This document shows positions 23,570 to 36,600 of a DNA stretch of 64,000 nt, piece after piece. The position numbers and the translations under genes are program-made. Origin of the DNA: Atriophallophorus winterbourni. Its lineage: Eukaryota; Platyhelminthes; Trematoda; Plagiorchiida; Microphallidae. Each line of letters starts with the position of its first letter. Within the stretch, counting starts at the first letter, position 1. The stretch is taken from contig JACCGJ010014430.1 in the NCBI GenBank assembly GCA_013407085.1, forward strand, positions 1 through 64,000, in the 5' to 3' direction. The notes under the pieces are model-generated. The model was not told the DNA's origin, ran no database searches, and saw only the letters and a program-made list of their open reading frames with translations.

Positions 23570-24900
23570 TAACAGAGTGATGTGTACCGAGCTTGTGTAG
23601 TTGTTGTTGGACGTTTCGCCATCAAGCTAGATGACATCATGAGCAAAACGTCTTTTGAAGTGACTTACAATTGGTATTCATTCGTTTTTATGTGGTCCTT
23701 CTGTCCGTTTGCTATCACTCCTAGATGCTGTTGCGAATTCATATGTTGCATTCTTGTCCATCGAGTTTTCATTGGTCCATAGGTTTTAGCCAAATGGAGG
23801 TGCTGGTTAATTGATGACATTGTTGAGTGCCACGCTTCGATGAATTCTCGCTCTCATCGGTTTTTTTTTCTTTGGCTAAAATCTTCGCGTTTTCCAAATC
23901 GACTTGGTTTGCGAATTGATTAACATGTATTAAAATCAATCACCTTGGGTCGTTTTTTGTACGGCTAACAGGTGTTCATGTAGTCTTTGAGCTTAGCTTG
24001 CGTCCGGTTCGTCCGATGTAGTTTTGCTAGCAATCTCTGCACGTAATCTTGTTGACGTTATTCGATTGTTATTCTTTTGAAACTTTGTCTTTATGTTGTT
24101 GAAGTGATTGCCTGAAGTTAGCGCGGGTTTGTGCGCGACTATTATTTCAAATGGCCGAAGGACACGAGTTGCAATTTCTTATATATTCTGCACATATGGA
24201 AGAGTGCGTCTAACTTTGTTTTCATCATCGTTTCTTTGTTGAGTAGGGTTAAACTTGGTGCGTAGTACGAAGCTTTTTGGGTATCCATTCTTCTGGAACA
24301 TTTTGAACAAATATTCTTTATCTCGTCTTCTTAGTTCTGGTGTGTTGAAATTTGTTGCTGCTCTTTTTAACAGGGTTTTAACGCAGCTGCGTTTATGGCT
24401 GGTCGTGTGCTTGCTGTGGAATTTTAAAATTAGATTCATGTGCATATTCTTCCTGTAGACATTTGTCTCCAAATTCCCTTCGCTTGTTCGTCTCACTTGA
24501 ACATCCAGGAATGCCAGGCAGCCGTCAACTTTAGTTTCTCTAGTAAATTGGGTTCCTCTGAATACACAGTTCAGTAGTCGATGCAATTTCTCCAATTCAG
24601 TTATTCTCATGAACACAAATGTGTCTTCCACATAGCGGATCTATAAATTTAGCAGTAATATTGGTAGAACGATCCGTTAAAAACGTTGTATAATTGCTTC
24701 GGCAATCATGGTAAAAATCGGCGATCCCATTCGTGTTCCTGGTAGAGAGCTTTTGTATATATGCGTTGGATTGTATTGTATTGCAATACAATGAACGGTC
24801 ATGTTACATATTCGTTAAATAGACTTGCATTGAGTCGGGCATTTGTATTTTTAATCAATATCTTGACTAGCTAAAATGAGATTGCCATCTAACTTCGGTT
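23570..24900 (-). pseudogene. Penelope-like retroelement relic with GIY-YIG endonuclease
   Basis: Minus-strand relic of a Penelope-like element (PLE). RT part: PGTRMGSPIFTMIAEAIIQ (about 24700-24755), then an acidic VEDTFVF where the RT catalytic YVDDTFV normally sits. A long open stretch at 24179-24631 follows, with TRETKVDGCLAFLDVQVRR, NFNTPELRRRDKEYLFKM and FQKNGYPKSFVLR, all typical of the PLE thumb/linker. Endonuclease part: CRDC...NYIGRTGRKLSS (23960-24070), the Cys pair plus the YIG of the GIY-YIG fold, and a C-terminal Ser-Ile-Asn/His-rich end. Several stops and shifts break it. PLEs are related to telomerase and are common in flatworms (established knowledge). Confidence 0.82.
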
Positions 24901-24969
24901 GTGTTGTTTCACTGGTTCTCACTAAGGAAGAACACGTGGCTACACTTTTTTTAAAGTCTGATGGATATG

Positions 24970-25990
24970 TTCTTGTTCATACGCTGTTCGCCATTTTTTG
25001 TTCTGAAACACGCTTTTAGGACAAGAGCGTGAATATTTATCTACGCACTCGAAGTGAAGACAAGCTTTAATATCTGAACCGGTTGAGAGCAAAAACCAAG
25101 TTACGGAATGTGCACATTCGTGACCTACATATTGCCGACAAGGCTTTCATCAATGTTTACTCACAAGAACATCTGTAATCGCTAATGGACGTTTTTGCCG
25201 CCATGCAAATACTTTGGGCTAACAATCAGCTATAGCGAAACCAAATTTCTTGGTCAAGGGACTGTATCGCCTCCCATCATCACTGTTGTAAACGATCAGC
25301 TAGACACAGTACATCATTTCACACATGTCTGTTCACTGATTTTAGATAACATCTCGCTAGACCCGCAGATTGGTAAGCGTATTAGCAATGCATTTGACAC
25401 CTAGTCCCGTTTTATCTCTCGTATCTAGGACAACCCAAATTTAACTTTGAAGAAAATGATGATATTACTCAGCACGTGTGTACTAAATGCCTTACTTTAC
25501 GGCACTGAAACCTAGACCGCTCGCGCAAGATACTAACGAAAGCTGAATCCTTTTATTTACGAAGCATTCTCATATATTGAACAAACCCTAAATTGAAAAG
25601 TAACGAATGCTGAAGTATTTACTGAAGCTGGTCTACAGAGAATGTTCACCATACTAACACAGTACTAACCACCGTGGCTGGGTTATTAGTACATAATTAA
25701 TAAATGGTGGTCTTCCAAAATATGTACTCAATGTTAAGTTGAAGGCGAGGATTCGCTAGACTGCATTTTCGGTACAAGGAGGTTTACACATTTTGAAGCG
25801 TCGTCCACTAGCTGGAAAGGAGCAGATAGTGCTCTCGACTGCTAATCGTAGACGATGTCATCAGCGCGCAACCTCAAACCGGTCGTCCAACTTCTGTTTA
25901 ATCATTCGAAAATCTGTGGAGAATTGAATAAAAATTCACTTGAAATGTACATCCATGATCAATATCGAGCAAATGTTTCCAAACAACCAG
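24970..25990 (+). pseudogene. 3' fragment of RTE lineage A
   Basis: Aligns collinearly with RTE-A from about 10360 to 11510: the palm region, ITVVNDQLDTVHHFTHV (element A: ITVGNCQLESVHQFTYL), the CGTCG/GAGCAGATA segment and the tail CATCCATGATCAATATCGA. Many small deletions make it an older copy than the one at 7456. Confidence 0.75.
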
Positions 25991-26584
25991 GGTATGTGGG
26001 CTTAAATTCAGCAGGTTAAACTGAAACAAATCACGCCTTCCGAATGATTATTTCCATGTTCATCTTTACTTTGTAAGGTCACCGATCTTAGGCGCAGCTT
26101 GTCTTCGCGTGATGAGTTTTTATAATTTTATAATTAGTTTATTATAATATCACGGAAGTAGGTATCAAATCAACTGTTTTCGTCCCAAATACAAGATGGT
26201 CCAATTAAGAGGTGGTTATTCAAATAAACCAGAATATACACATTGAGTTTCATCAATTGTATTCAAGAAGCACAACGACTGCGCAACTTGCAGATTATGG
26301 TGATTGATCATGAATAACTAATTTCCTATAGACACTGTTCAAGTATTAGACAAAATACATGTGTTGCGACGTTTTCTGATCTATATTTACTTGTTGAAAA
26401 CACTCAATTTGCAACGTGCCACTCGTACTCCATCGCTTTCGAAAAACGTGGAATTGTGTATGATGAACCCAGTTTTCAAACGAAATTAAATGTTTGACTT
26501 TGCAAATAAACCACGAATTTATGTTTGTTGCAGAATTTGCAAATAATGTCAGGGTCCATCTTTTTTTAATTTTCAATTACATAT
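25991..26584. other. Region before the first supported exon of the BCR-like gene
   Basis: AT-rich, no TE motif. If the exon at 26585/26638 is the first coding exon, the promoter and 5' UTR would lie here. No TATA or initiator element can be assigned with confidence. Confidence 0.25.
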
Positions 26585-26729
26585 ATGGTTGTATATATGC
26601 TGGTAAAATCGTCATTTCCGAAATTCTCTTTGATCAGATCCGCATCACCACTAGGAACGATGGATGATGAAAGCGCTCCAGTACATTTACCCACGCAAAC
26701 GGAACGATGCTTTAGCATACACCTCGAAA
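26585..26729 (+). CDS. Probable 5' coding exon of the BCR-like gene
   Basis: An open frame runs from 26570 with in-frame ATGs at 26585 and 26597. It includes KFSLIRSASPLGTMDDESAP and ends at donor GTATGC (26730) in phase 1, which fits the next exon at 27477. If internal, the only AG in range is at 26636-26637, giving an exon 26638-26729. If first, translation would start at 26585 or 26597. The Ser/Pro/acidic composition resembles a regulatory linker. It has no homology support of its own. Confidence 0.45.
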
Positions 26730-29700
26730 GTATGCTATTTTTACAGACCGCCTAATTGCCAGAATATCTGAATAATAAAAAACGGAATTGAAACACTTCT
26801 CTAATTATAATTTATTGTTTAGAAACGAGAATTCCATGATATTTTAAAATTATCTATATAAGTATCATGCTGAAGTCGTAAGGTTTAAAATGTTGAAAAA
26901 AAGGACTGGTTTTTAGAAAAAAGGTGAAAGGAATAAACAAGGGATAAATATTGTCAATCATTCTGACGCCCCCATCTCAATACACATTTATTTAAGTATA
27001 AAACCCTTATTTATTTCAAAATTTTATTATAAGTATTATCATTCTTACAATGTTTTTACAAAGTACCCATAACTTATTGTAGTTGACGAGTAAATAAACG
27101 GCCATAGCTGTAGACTACGTTTTTGTGTATTTTTAAGCGGATTAATGGAAACTTCTGCGAGAATTCACAATGTTAAACTAATTTCACGATATTTTCTCTA
27201 ATTTTTCCAACATTAAAAACAGATTATCTGAAAAATAAGGAATATATGTCTGTGCGAGATAAGTTTCATCGTAATCTATGAACACATATGATCTGTACAA
27301 ATACCAACCAGGATTTTCATCTCATATATTCCCTGTATGCATTATCATCGGTTTATCATGGTATGAGCAGTTCAATATCGTATCTTAATTCACTTAAAAT
27401 TTATAAGTTTACTATTACACGAAACGCTACATTCGCCAACATTCATTCGCTCGTTTTTTACACACTATGATTTAAGATTGCGAAGACGATGACACAAAAG
27501 AAATATATGACCCTCACCCCCCGGAACAGAATTCAGTGAGTCAAGTCATTTTAGCGTTGGTGCGATTAAATTTTAATATAATAATATTTTTGTCACATTT
27601 TTAAACGCAAACGGGATATTTCCTAATTCGGTCGACGTAATGAACTCTACTGTGCTGCAAAGATGTTAATAATCTCGGGCTCAACGGCCAGACGTTTAAA
27701 AATATTAATTTTATACACGTGATTATTGTGTCACTTTTGTGTCAACTATTATTTGTCTTTACAGAAGACACATACTTCAGATCGTGAAACAGTTTTGCGA
27801 GGCATTTTAGACAACGAAAAAGAAATTCTAAATAATCTAAATAAGATCAAAGAGGTGAGTCTATATTTCGCATTACGTCACAAATTTCGCCATTCACTTC
27901 TACATGTTTTACTATTTGCAAAATAGATTTTTTACGAAAGTAAAATCAATTTGCAAATCAGGTTACATAGTTCAATTGATCTTATTTAGCAAACCCATAT
28001 ATTACAAAATGTTGATATGAATATCAATTATCCAATTTATTTTTTATTATTAAAAACATCTTAATGTTTGTTTGTTGTTAGATAGCTGAATACAGACGAC
28101 ATTTTAGACTAAGCGGTAAATAAATGAAATGACGCAGATTCCGCAACTGATCATTTGCAGGCGGCACACGTCAGTTTGAGTTAGATATGATTGTGTGCAC
28201 ATTTCAAAATTTTATGGATTCATCAATTTTTTCATGCGCGTCTTGCTTACAGATTTCAGAGTAAGATAATGGAGTATCTGCACTAGTCATCTTCTTTTTA
28301 AGAGCATGCTCAAGTATCACAATGATTGTGGATATAAGTACTCTGCACCGATAGTCTATGCTACTACCAGTTTAATGTTTTCTTTAAAATAACATCACGA
28401 TCCTCCAGGCATGCAGCAGAATAGATGAGTGGTGATTTTGGATGATGGTTATGCCGACTTTGATGCAAATAATAACTATCCGACATATTGTAAATAAAAT
28501 TTCAAGTTCGATGCAGCTGTAAAACTGAGAAAAGTTAATTTAAATCTATACCAACATTTTCGTCTTTGCGTCTCAATCATTTTGTCTAAAGCAAAACCGA
28601 AACTTGATACCTGTGGGGAAAATCCTGTTTTAAAATAGCTGAATTAGTTGCATTATATTTTCACGAGTGTCGCTAACTTGAAATGCTCACTTTGTATGAG
28701 ATCATACCAAAGATACAGTTCTTGGCTGTTGAACGCAGATCGCGCCACCGTCGTGCAACTGACGCCGATTGACCGAGTACTGCCTATTGCTATGACCGCA
28801 ATGCGAAAGAGATTTTTCCTCCAGATTCGGACTGTTTGGTTATTTAAAAAAGCTATGCGGCATGAGAAAAATCATGCGATTGTGATGTATATCTATCTAT
28901 GATTATCTACATCGACCAAAGGCGATAAAAAACAAAAAAATTGATCATTCGTCAGTAAGATATAGTACGAAAAATCCCAATTGTTGATCACAATGTTATA
29001 CAACGGGAGGCATACACCCGAGTTTTGCTCATTTTTGAGCTTATTTAAAGTGCCTGAGCTAGTATCTGAAATTCAACTACCAGTTTGATAGTCCCGCTTG
29101 GGTAACATCCTCTGTCAGAGCGACGATGAATAAACATTTATGAAACGGTAAGTTCTAGTAGCATTGGGAAGTTACCAGCAATCTATGTAATAGTCGTCCC
29201 AACGACCTGCTCCTCACTAATACGCATTAAAATACTAGAATATACTATATGACACAGAGGATTCATTGATGTATGCAATCTTGAATATTCACCAAAGCAG
29301 TTATTACCACGATGAATTGAATTGTAAACCAGAAATGTACGTCAAACATATATGCTAACCACTCTTTTTTGAGTCGAGTCACTTTTTCCAATTAAGATCA
29401 AGATAAAATTCGAATCAGCGACTAGTTCTCCACCATATTTTATATGTTGACGGATATTGTGTTTGGAAATCTTTTAGGAATCATGCAATAACTGATAAAG
29501 AGATAATGATTCTCAGATCGGCGGCAAGTGGAGAAACATTTCCATAATAATTAGCACGTTGTAGAGACTGGTAAATTTCGTAGAAAACATATTGATGCGG
29601 TCAACATAAAGAAAAAAGCGGGGATTTTGTTATATTATATAGTGAATAGTAAATAATTAGAATAATTCGTACTTGCATGCATTTCCATCACAGACAAGCC

Positions 29701-32700
29701 ACGACCGGTTTTGCGCTGTTACAACTCTTCACGTGGGGACAGTAGGATCAAAAAACTATGGTAAAGAAATTGTGCTTGTAAGCCACCGTTGACTAAGGTT
29801 GGCTAATGGAAATGCATTCAAATAAAGAATTTTCTAGGTCATGGGTTTAATCGCATCTGCATGTGTACGAGAACATTAATTAAACAAGTTGGCCGTAGCA
29901 ACCGTGACCACTAATTAGAGTAACCATTACGTCATTCATAAAAAAGACGAGCATTCCTTTTTTTGTTTTTTATGGATAAATTCTGACAAAAAGCAAATAT
30001 CCTTTTGTTTTTCATAAATATATTTGCGTTCGATGCATCAGCCATAATATTGTTCTTTCAATTAACAGATCACAGATCGTAACAAAGTAAGTTTTTAACG
30101 ATGACTAGTTTTGAGAAATCGAATTTTGTAATTTCAGGTCAATAAAAAAACCAGGAAAAATTGTAACTCATATCAAATTCCGTTTTCGTCACTTTATCAA
30201 TCACAATCAACCAATAGAATGCTTAAAATTACAGACGTTTTCCCAAATGCGAATCATTTTGTATTTCAAGTTAATCCGTTGACCAAAACCAGATATTTCA
30301 TCCACATTTGATTCAATCAAAATTCTATGTTTCTAAATGTCATTAAATCTCAGTATGATGCACAAAACAAATTTTGTTATGCTGTTTGTAAACTTTAAAT
30401 GTTTCTATTGACAAACAGCGACAACATTTTTATGCCAAGTTTTCTATTCTACGTCGAAACATTGCTAGATTTCAACTGATCATTTGAAAATTATTTTTAA
30501 CTAATGGAATTTCGGTGATTAGAAGGAAACTTGAATTAATAAGCCTGTGAAATATAGAAGAGGTTGGTCTTTAACTTGTTATCAGTTACTCATCTCTGCT
30601 CCCAGAATTGAGGTTAATTGACTAAGAAGTCGAGAAGAACGAAACATTGAACTCTTTACTGATCTGTTTATTACTTTATTTTTCGATTTATTGCACAGCA
30701 AAAGGTCATGAACAGTATTTTTAAAATAAAATACGACAACGTAATAACGTTTCAAATTAGTGAAGCCAATTTGAGCACAATAACCGTTAATTGGTCCATG
30801 GAATTCTGGGAAAATAACGGAAAAAACTTATCCACAGCTTAACTGCATCGGTGCAAATTATTATTGAAGATTTTTTTCTTTCTTTTTTAGAGAGGAATTG
30901 TGAAAGAAGCACGAGACATTATCAATCAACTTTACGTGTTGCAGACAAACTTCGTTTATAACCTGGAAAAGTGTAAGAATACATTCGCGGATTGTTCCGC
31001 GCAAATAATCCATATATTTTGTTGTTTGGTAAGTAATCTGTGTACAGTTGTTGAAATTAATTTGATATAGGTTATGTGATATTGAAATGTTTTTTACATA
31101 AGCAGAAGCAAACATTATTTTAATTAGCGATTAATTTGATTGGCTTAAATACGGGAATTCACCCAATAACCGGTGAAATAAAAATTGAAATTATGAATTT
31201 TGTTATTATCCCAAATGTGCAAAACCTATTTCAACATTGCTGAAATAACCTCGTTTAAATTTCCAAGACCAAAAATTGTATCACAAACCACATTGGAACA
31301 TTCATCCTATTATAGCAAATTTTAACATTTTGTGGGATCCCATAACCTAGGTGTATCTGTTATCTGTTCACATATCAGCTTCAACTTAGTATCCCATAAA
31401 TCACGTTATCTTACTTTTCTTTTCATAAATGATCTATTACATTTTGTTTGCGTTGTATGCTTTAAAGTTCAGTTCAATTGATCCGGGGTCGCATCATGCA
31501 TGTAATCAAATTCTACGATGTTGCATCTTTTCGGGTCATTTTTTCACTTTAAACTTAACTGCTATCTCACCGAGTAAATTAACCACTGACTGTTGATAAT
31601 ATGCGTATTCCAACATACAAACAAGGGAAAGGATAAAATGGGAACACTATTTTTGTTTCAATTGTTTCATACAATTATATTTATTGTCTTCTAGATCGAA
31701 CGGCAAACACTACTTTTTGAATACAAAGAATATTTGCATCAACTCGTTGAAATAATATTAAAAGACAAATATAAAAATGACGTAAGTTAAATGAGCATTG
31801 GCAAGAATATTTACTACAATGTCTTTTTACTAAGTTCTCACAATTAAATGTAAAACGGTCTTTTTCTATATGGAACGATCGGAGATACATAAGATCGATC
31901 CTGGACAATATTTATCAAGTTAATGCACTTTGTGAGCACTTGAATTCACTTGAATTCTACAAACAGGGAAGAAACAAAATTCCATTCCAGCTTAGCGAGG
32001 AGATTTGTGTTGGTTAATATCGCTTGATAAGACCATCGATGTACACAAAAATAAAAGATGATTTCACAACCCGTAAGTTGTCCCATTTGTTGTTGTTGTC
32101 GGCCTTCAACGGTTAATTTCGACTATGGATGTACATCACAATCGCATGAATTTTTAATGTTCTATAGCTTTTCGAATGACTAAACAGTCCTATTCGGGAG
32201 GAACAATTTCTCCCGCAGAGCACTCAACGACAGGCAGAAATCGTTCAATCGGCGTCATCTGCACGTCAGTGACATGATCTGCGTTAAGCAGCCAAGAGCT
32301 GTATATGATCCTCTCCAGGTTGCAGACGACGCTTCACACAATGCCTTCAATGTGAGCGGTCAAGAGAAAATTCTTCCCAACTCGCGGGGCAATGCTAAGT
32401 GTTTTCATATCTCTTTTGCAAATGTCTTTGTACCGCAAGTGCGGTCAGTCCAATGGTCGAATTCTCGATTGCAACTCACCATAGAGTAGATCTTTCGAAA
32501 TACGACCACTTTCCATTCTGTAAACATGGCTACGCCACCGTTGGCGGCGATGTCGTAGTAGGGTGAACCAGCTCTGCAGACCAGCTTTTGAACTCACATC
32601 AGCATTGGTGTATTTGTCAATTCTTACAGAGTCCAATTCTGTATTAACAATACTTTTCCGACAAGGATCAAATAGATATGCACAATTGTCTATTAGTATC

Positions 32701-33569
32701 GATTGCGAGGTACGGGGGAAGTTCATCAGCTAATAGAAAAGCCACTCTTCTTCAAGTTGAATACAGCGCTTTGCGATACGCCATGAGAGTCCAAAGTCGC
32801 GAACTAGTTTATTTCTATATCGCAGGGTAAATGTGGTAATCTCCATGTATCATTGAATGCACTTTTGTGTGACATAGTTGACAGGAATATATGTCAATAT
32901 TAATCTCAATTTGATGACTTGCGCGTATTTAGCGAATGATGAAAACTTTAAACTACAATGACATTAAGTAACATACTAACTCTTTTTTCATGTTACCCTG
33001 TTGCAGAAACATGAAAAAATTATAAAATAAGGTTACAGATGAAATTCCGAGAACTGGATTCCATGTGTTTGCGTTTAAAAATTGTTCTTATTGCAGTGTT
33101 TATATCAATGTGTACATGACATATTACTTGATAGAAATTGCACGACTTGCATTTATTTAAAAAATATACGGTAGTACCTAATGTCAAGCTTATATTTTCT
33201 AAGTAGGAAGCAGGTTTGTCCACCTTGAAGCAAGCGAACGTTACAAAAGCTTATTGTGCAATTAATTTAGACGGAAATATTCTAATCAGATGATTAAATT
33301 TTAAAATAATCAACTTTTTGTTAATGTTAAGAAGATTGCACTTCATGCCGAGTTTGTGCTATAATAACTTAGTTATCATAATATATAGTTGAAGGATGAA
33401 GCAGAATGCAAGATTCAATATTTATGGTTGGAAAAACAATTACCTTTGCGATAACGACTATTTATATATATAGATATATATATATATATATCTATATATA
33501 TATATATATATATAATCTATATATAGATATAGTATATATTATATATATATACTATATATATATATATAT

Positions 33570-33611
<42 letters not shown>

Positions 33612-36600
33612 GATTGCAAACAGCACGAAACCAGTCGTGATGTTTGTGATTGAAATTCATGCTGAAGAGCTAGTTGAATCAATATTTTGTTAATAGTTTG
33701 AGAGTAAATCAGAGTTAGCACTCATTTATTCGTCAAGTTTTGAACTGATTAAGTTTACCAAATTGGCAGTTGAGAATTTCAAAACAAAGCTCACACCCAC
33801 CGAATAAAAATACATGCGGCAGTTCCGTTGGTATTGTGGTATTTCCAACTTGCAACTATAACATCGGATGTTGCTAGAAGTTCAAATTTGAAATGAGTTA
33901 TCTCGTGGTGAGAAACAGTTCTACGGTTCCAATCTTCTGTGTCGCTTGAAGTATTGCATATTTTCTACACCCTGATAAAAGCTTGGAAGCGGTATGAAAT
34001 GATCGGATTAGGTATAATTATGTATATCTCTTAACTTCAATCGATATGTTCGAAATCACGATTTTACGTAGGAAGAAATTTTCCTAATTGTAAGTTTTAA
34101 ACATACTGATACCCGACGATAATTAAATTGCTGAACTGACCATATATATCTCTTACAAAATTCACAAGAATATATCATGTATTTAACACAGTACTTGTTT
34201 AGGCTCTAATAAATCTACAGGAATTGCTGTGATGCTTTTACTTTAGGAAGCTCATACATTGGCGCGAGGTAAGTTCGTTCATCCTTAAAAAGAAATAAAT
34301 ACATTTAACAAAATTTTATATAATTACGCATATATCTAAAACTTACCCAGAAATTGGATGTGTTGACGTTGCTTGATAATTAGTTGAAAAAATAAAATTC
34401 GATCAATAATATTTCACTATTTAAGTAGTCACAACATTTCTTATCAGTTCACCTAGCTGACGTCAAATATAAAATAATATTAGTTGCGGGACGACTTGAG
34501 ACTATGAATAAATTGAGAAAACATAAAATTTGAACCCCATTTATTTTATATAGGGAACGAAAAGCTGTGCTTATCAGAAACAGAATTTCAGAGTAATTTC
34601 GCACCGAGATGCGAACCCCGTACATTTAGTCTGCTTTCAAAGCAGACATAAAAACATTTTGTGCAAAAAACATGTATTTTGACCCGAATATTTCATACAC
34701 ACAACTCGTCTTTATACGTTGCGTGTAATTTTGACTATCGTAATTCAAGTTATTAACGCCATAATAAAAATTATTATAAACGATTTGTTGTGAAATAGAG
34801 AGTGATACAACATAAAGATATTCATTCATTTTTTATTGCACCATATTGCAATAAAAGTCGTTCTTACAACGGGTTAGTTACTAATCTCCGTCATTCTGTA
34901 AACATCATCTTGACGCACTGAAGGTATTTTACTAACAGATACCGTGATACGTTTTGATGAACTTCATTTATGATCTAACAATATTGTTTTGAGAGGAAGC
35001 TGTATATTGGACCAGTTTTCTACATCACATGTACCCACAATATTCTCAAAGACAATACTGAAGGTAATAAACAACACGATGGTACACAACTGAGACTGAG
35101 ATTAAAACGTCGGCCACGTAATACGAAGAACATGTGATGAAAACAATGCTACATAAGTCCGCAAATCAAACATGAATATCAGGGTTATCAAGGTCGTACA
35201 CAAAGTCGCACGTTAGATTATGAGCGAATGATGGATCGTTAACGTTCAGATAGTAATAATAACAAAAGAATGTAGATGTATACTTAGAAGACACTCAATC
35301 CAACGTTTGCCACGTCACTCCGATTTTAATAAAAATATTATTTGAGTCATTTTCCAAATTTTATTCAAATGTTAATGTCTTTATTTTGGAATCCTAAAAC
35401 GCAAGAAAACGCCAAGCTCTCATCACACACATAACAAATAATAAAGTCTACGCGCATCTCTAATGTGCGAATTAGCTGGATAACAAGGATGTCTTTGGTG
35501 CGCTCGTGCTGAGTTTCTCAGCTATACTATTAGTCTGCATTCTGAAGTTTACCAAGAAGCGCTTCATTCTCAATATTTGATAGCGCACTACACGTCTTCT
35601 AAAATATGAGTTGGATGCAATATTCATCTCTTACAAGAACAGAAATAGTTCCCCTGCAAAACAAATTCGCTTTGAAATTCTACTCAATAAATACTCAGCC
35701 TAAATCTGGAGTTGCAAAGCTTACATTATATGTTTAACCGGAGTTTAGCTAAATACAAGTTCAATTTCGTTGCGAAAACATATGTATCCTACGGTAGATA
35801 GTATGAAACAGTGAATCTTACAACCCGCTTCGAAAGTATTCAGTGTTAAAACCAAATCTGTTCGCATTTTTAGCATTCAACTGATTGGATTGTACAGAGC
35901 ATGAATAAAAAAGCAGATATTAAGTGGAGGGAAACTAATTAAGCTTTACCACGTAAGAATGTGTGAGATAACTCAGGTTTCGTCAGATATTGTGTAATCC
36001 GTCAAATTCATGATGAAAATGTGCACTAATTGAATAAGAGCGCATACTTTCGAGAATAGGTAGACTACAGCTGTCAGTCGTCAGTACACCAGGGTTAATT
36101 CAATTCTGCATACAACAAATAAACCCATAAGGCGATGAAAAGTTACCAGTTGTCATATGCTAATAATCATATGTAATTCTTTTTTATTTAAACATAAGGC
36201 TGAATCTGAATGTTCGAAAAATTTCGAATAAAACGTTGACTTTATTCATACTTATTTCTTCCTAACTAAAGTACAAAAGATAGCTTTGTAAATAACATTT
36301 GACTCATACAAATTTGTTGGTGAATTTGTTGAAATTCTCGTTTAACCTTTTTTCAACTCATCGTGCATAAAGAGTATGAAAGCTCATATCTTCCCTTACC
36401 AGCTGCCACGTATATATGTGTCTTGAACATTTGAATTAATGTATGAATTACGCAGATATATGAAACTATATGTTAAAAATTCTCGTAAAAATTCGTGATC
36501 TGTTTCTCATCAACTTGATGCTACCACAAATGAGAGTAAATTTCGATATTGATCATTATTCATTCGAATCTCGATTAGCCAGCGATGCGAGAAGCATAGT

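Larger units (their letters stand above)
27855..30890 (+). other. Intron of the BCR-like gene (3.0 kb)
   Basis: Holds an RTE-A tail (28718-28935) and an inverted pair of 228-bp repeat fragments (about 29670-29930). Otherwise AT-rich with nothing recognised. Confidence 0.7.
32009..34246 (+). other. Intron (2.2 kb) with RTE tail and TA microsatellite
   Basis: Contains an antisense RTE-A tail (32085-32620), a TA-rich tract (33461-33609) with a 228-bp-repeat fragment directly after it (33610-33670), and otherwise AT-rich sequence. Confidence 0.65.

Noticed and set aside
33097..33170. Alternative DH exon (CLYQCVHDILLDRNC) with acceptor TTGCAG and donor GTAGTA
   Set aside because: Ends in phase 2, incompatible with the microexon and the exon at 36633. 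The segment 31835-32008 fits both phase and domain alignment better.
33406..33721. Open frames rich in Ile-Tyr over the TA tract (both strands)
   Set aside because: Low-complexity translation of a TA microsatellite; same at 48914-49123, 53762-54182 and 54636-54855.
34070..34087. 18-bp microexon (EEIFLI) before GTAAGT
   Set aside because: Splice sites look possible, but it would add residues where the DH alignment is already complete.
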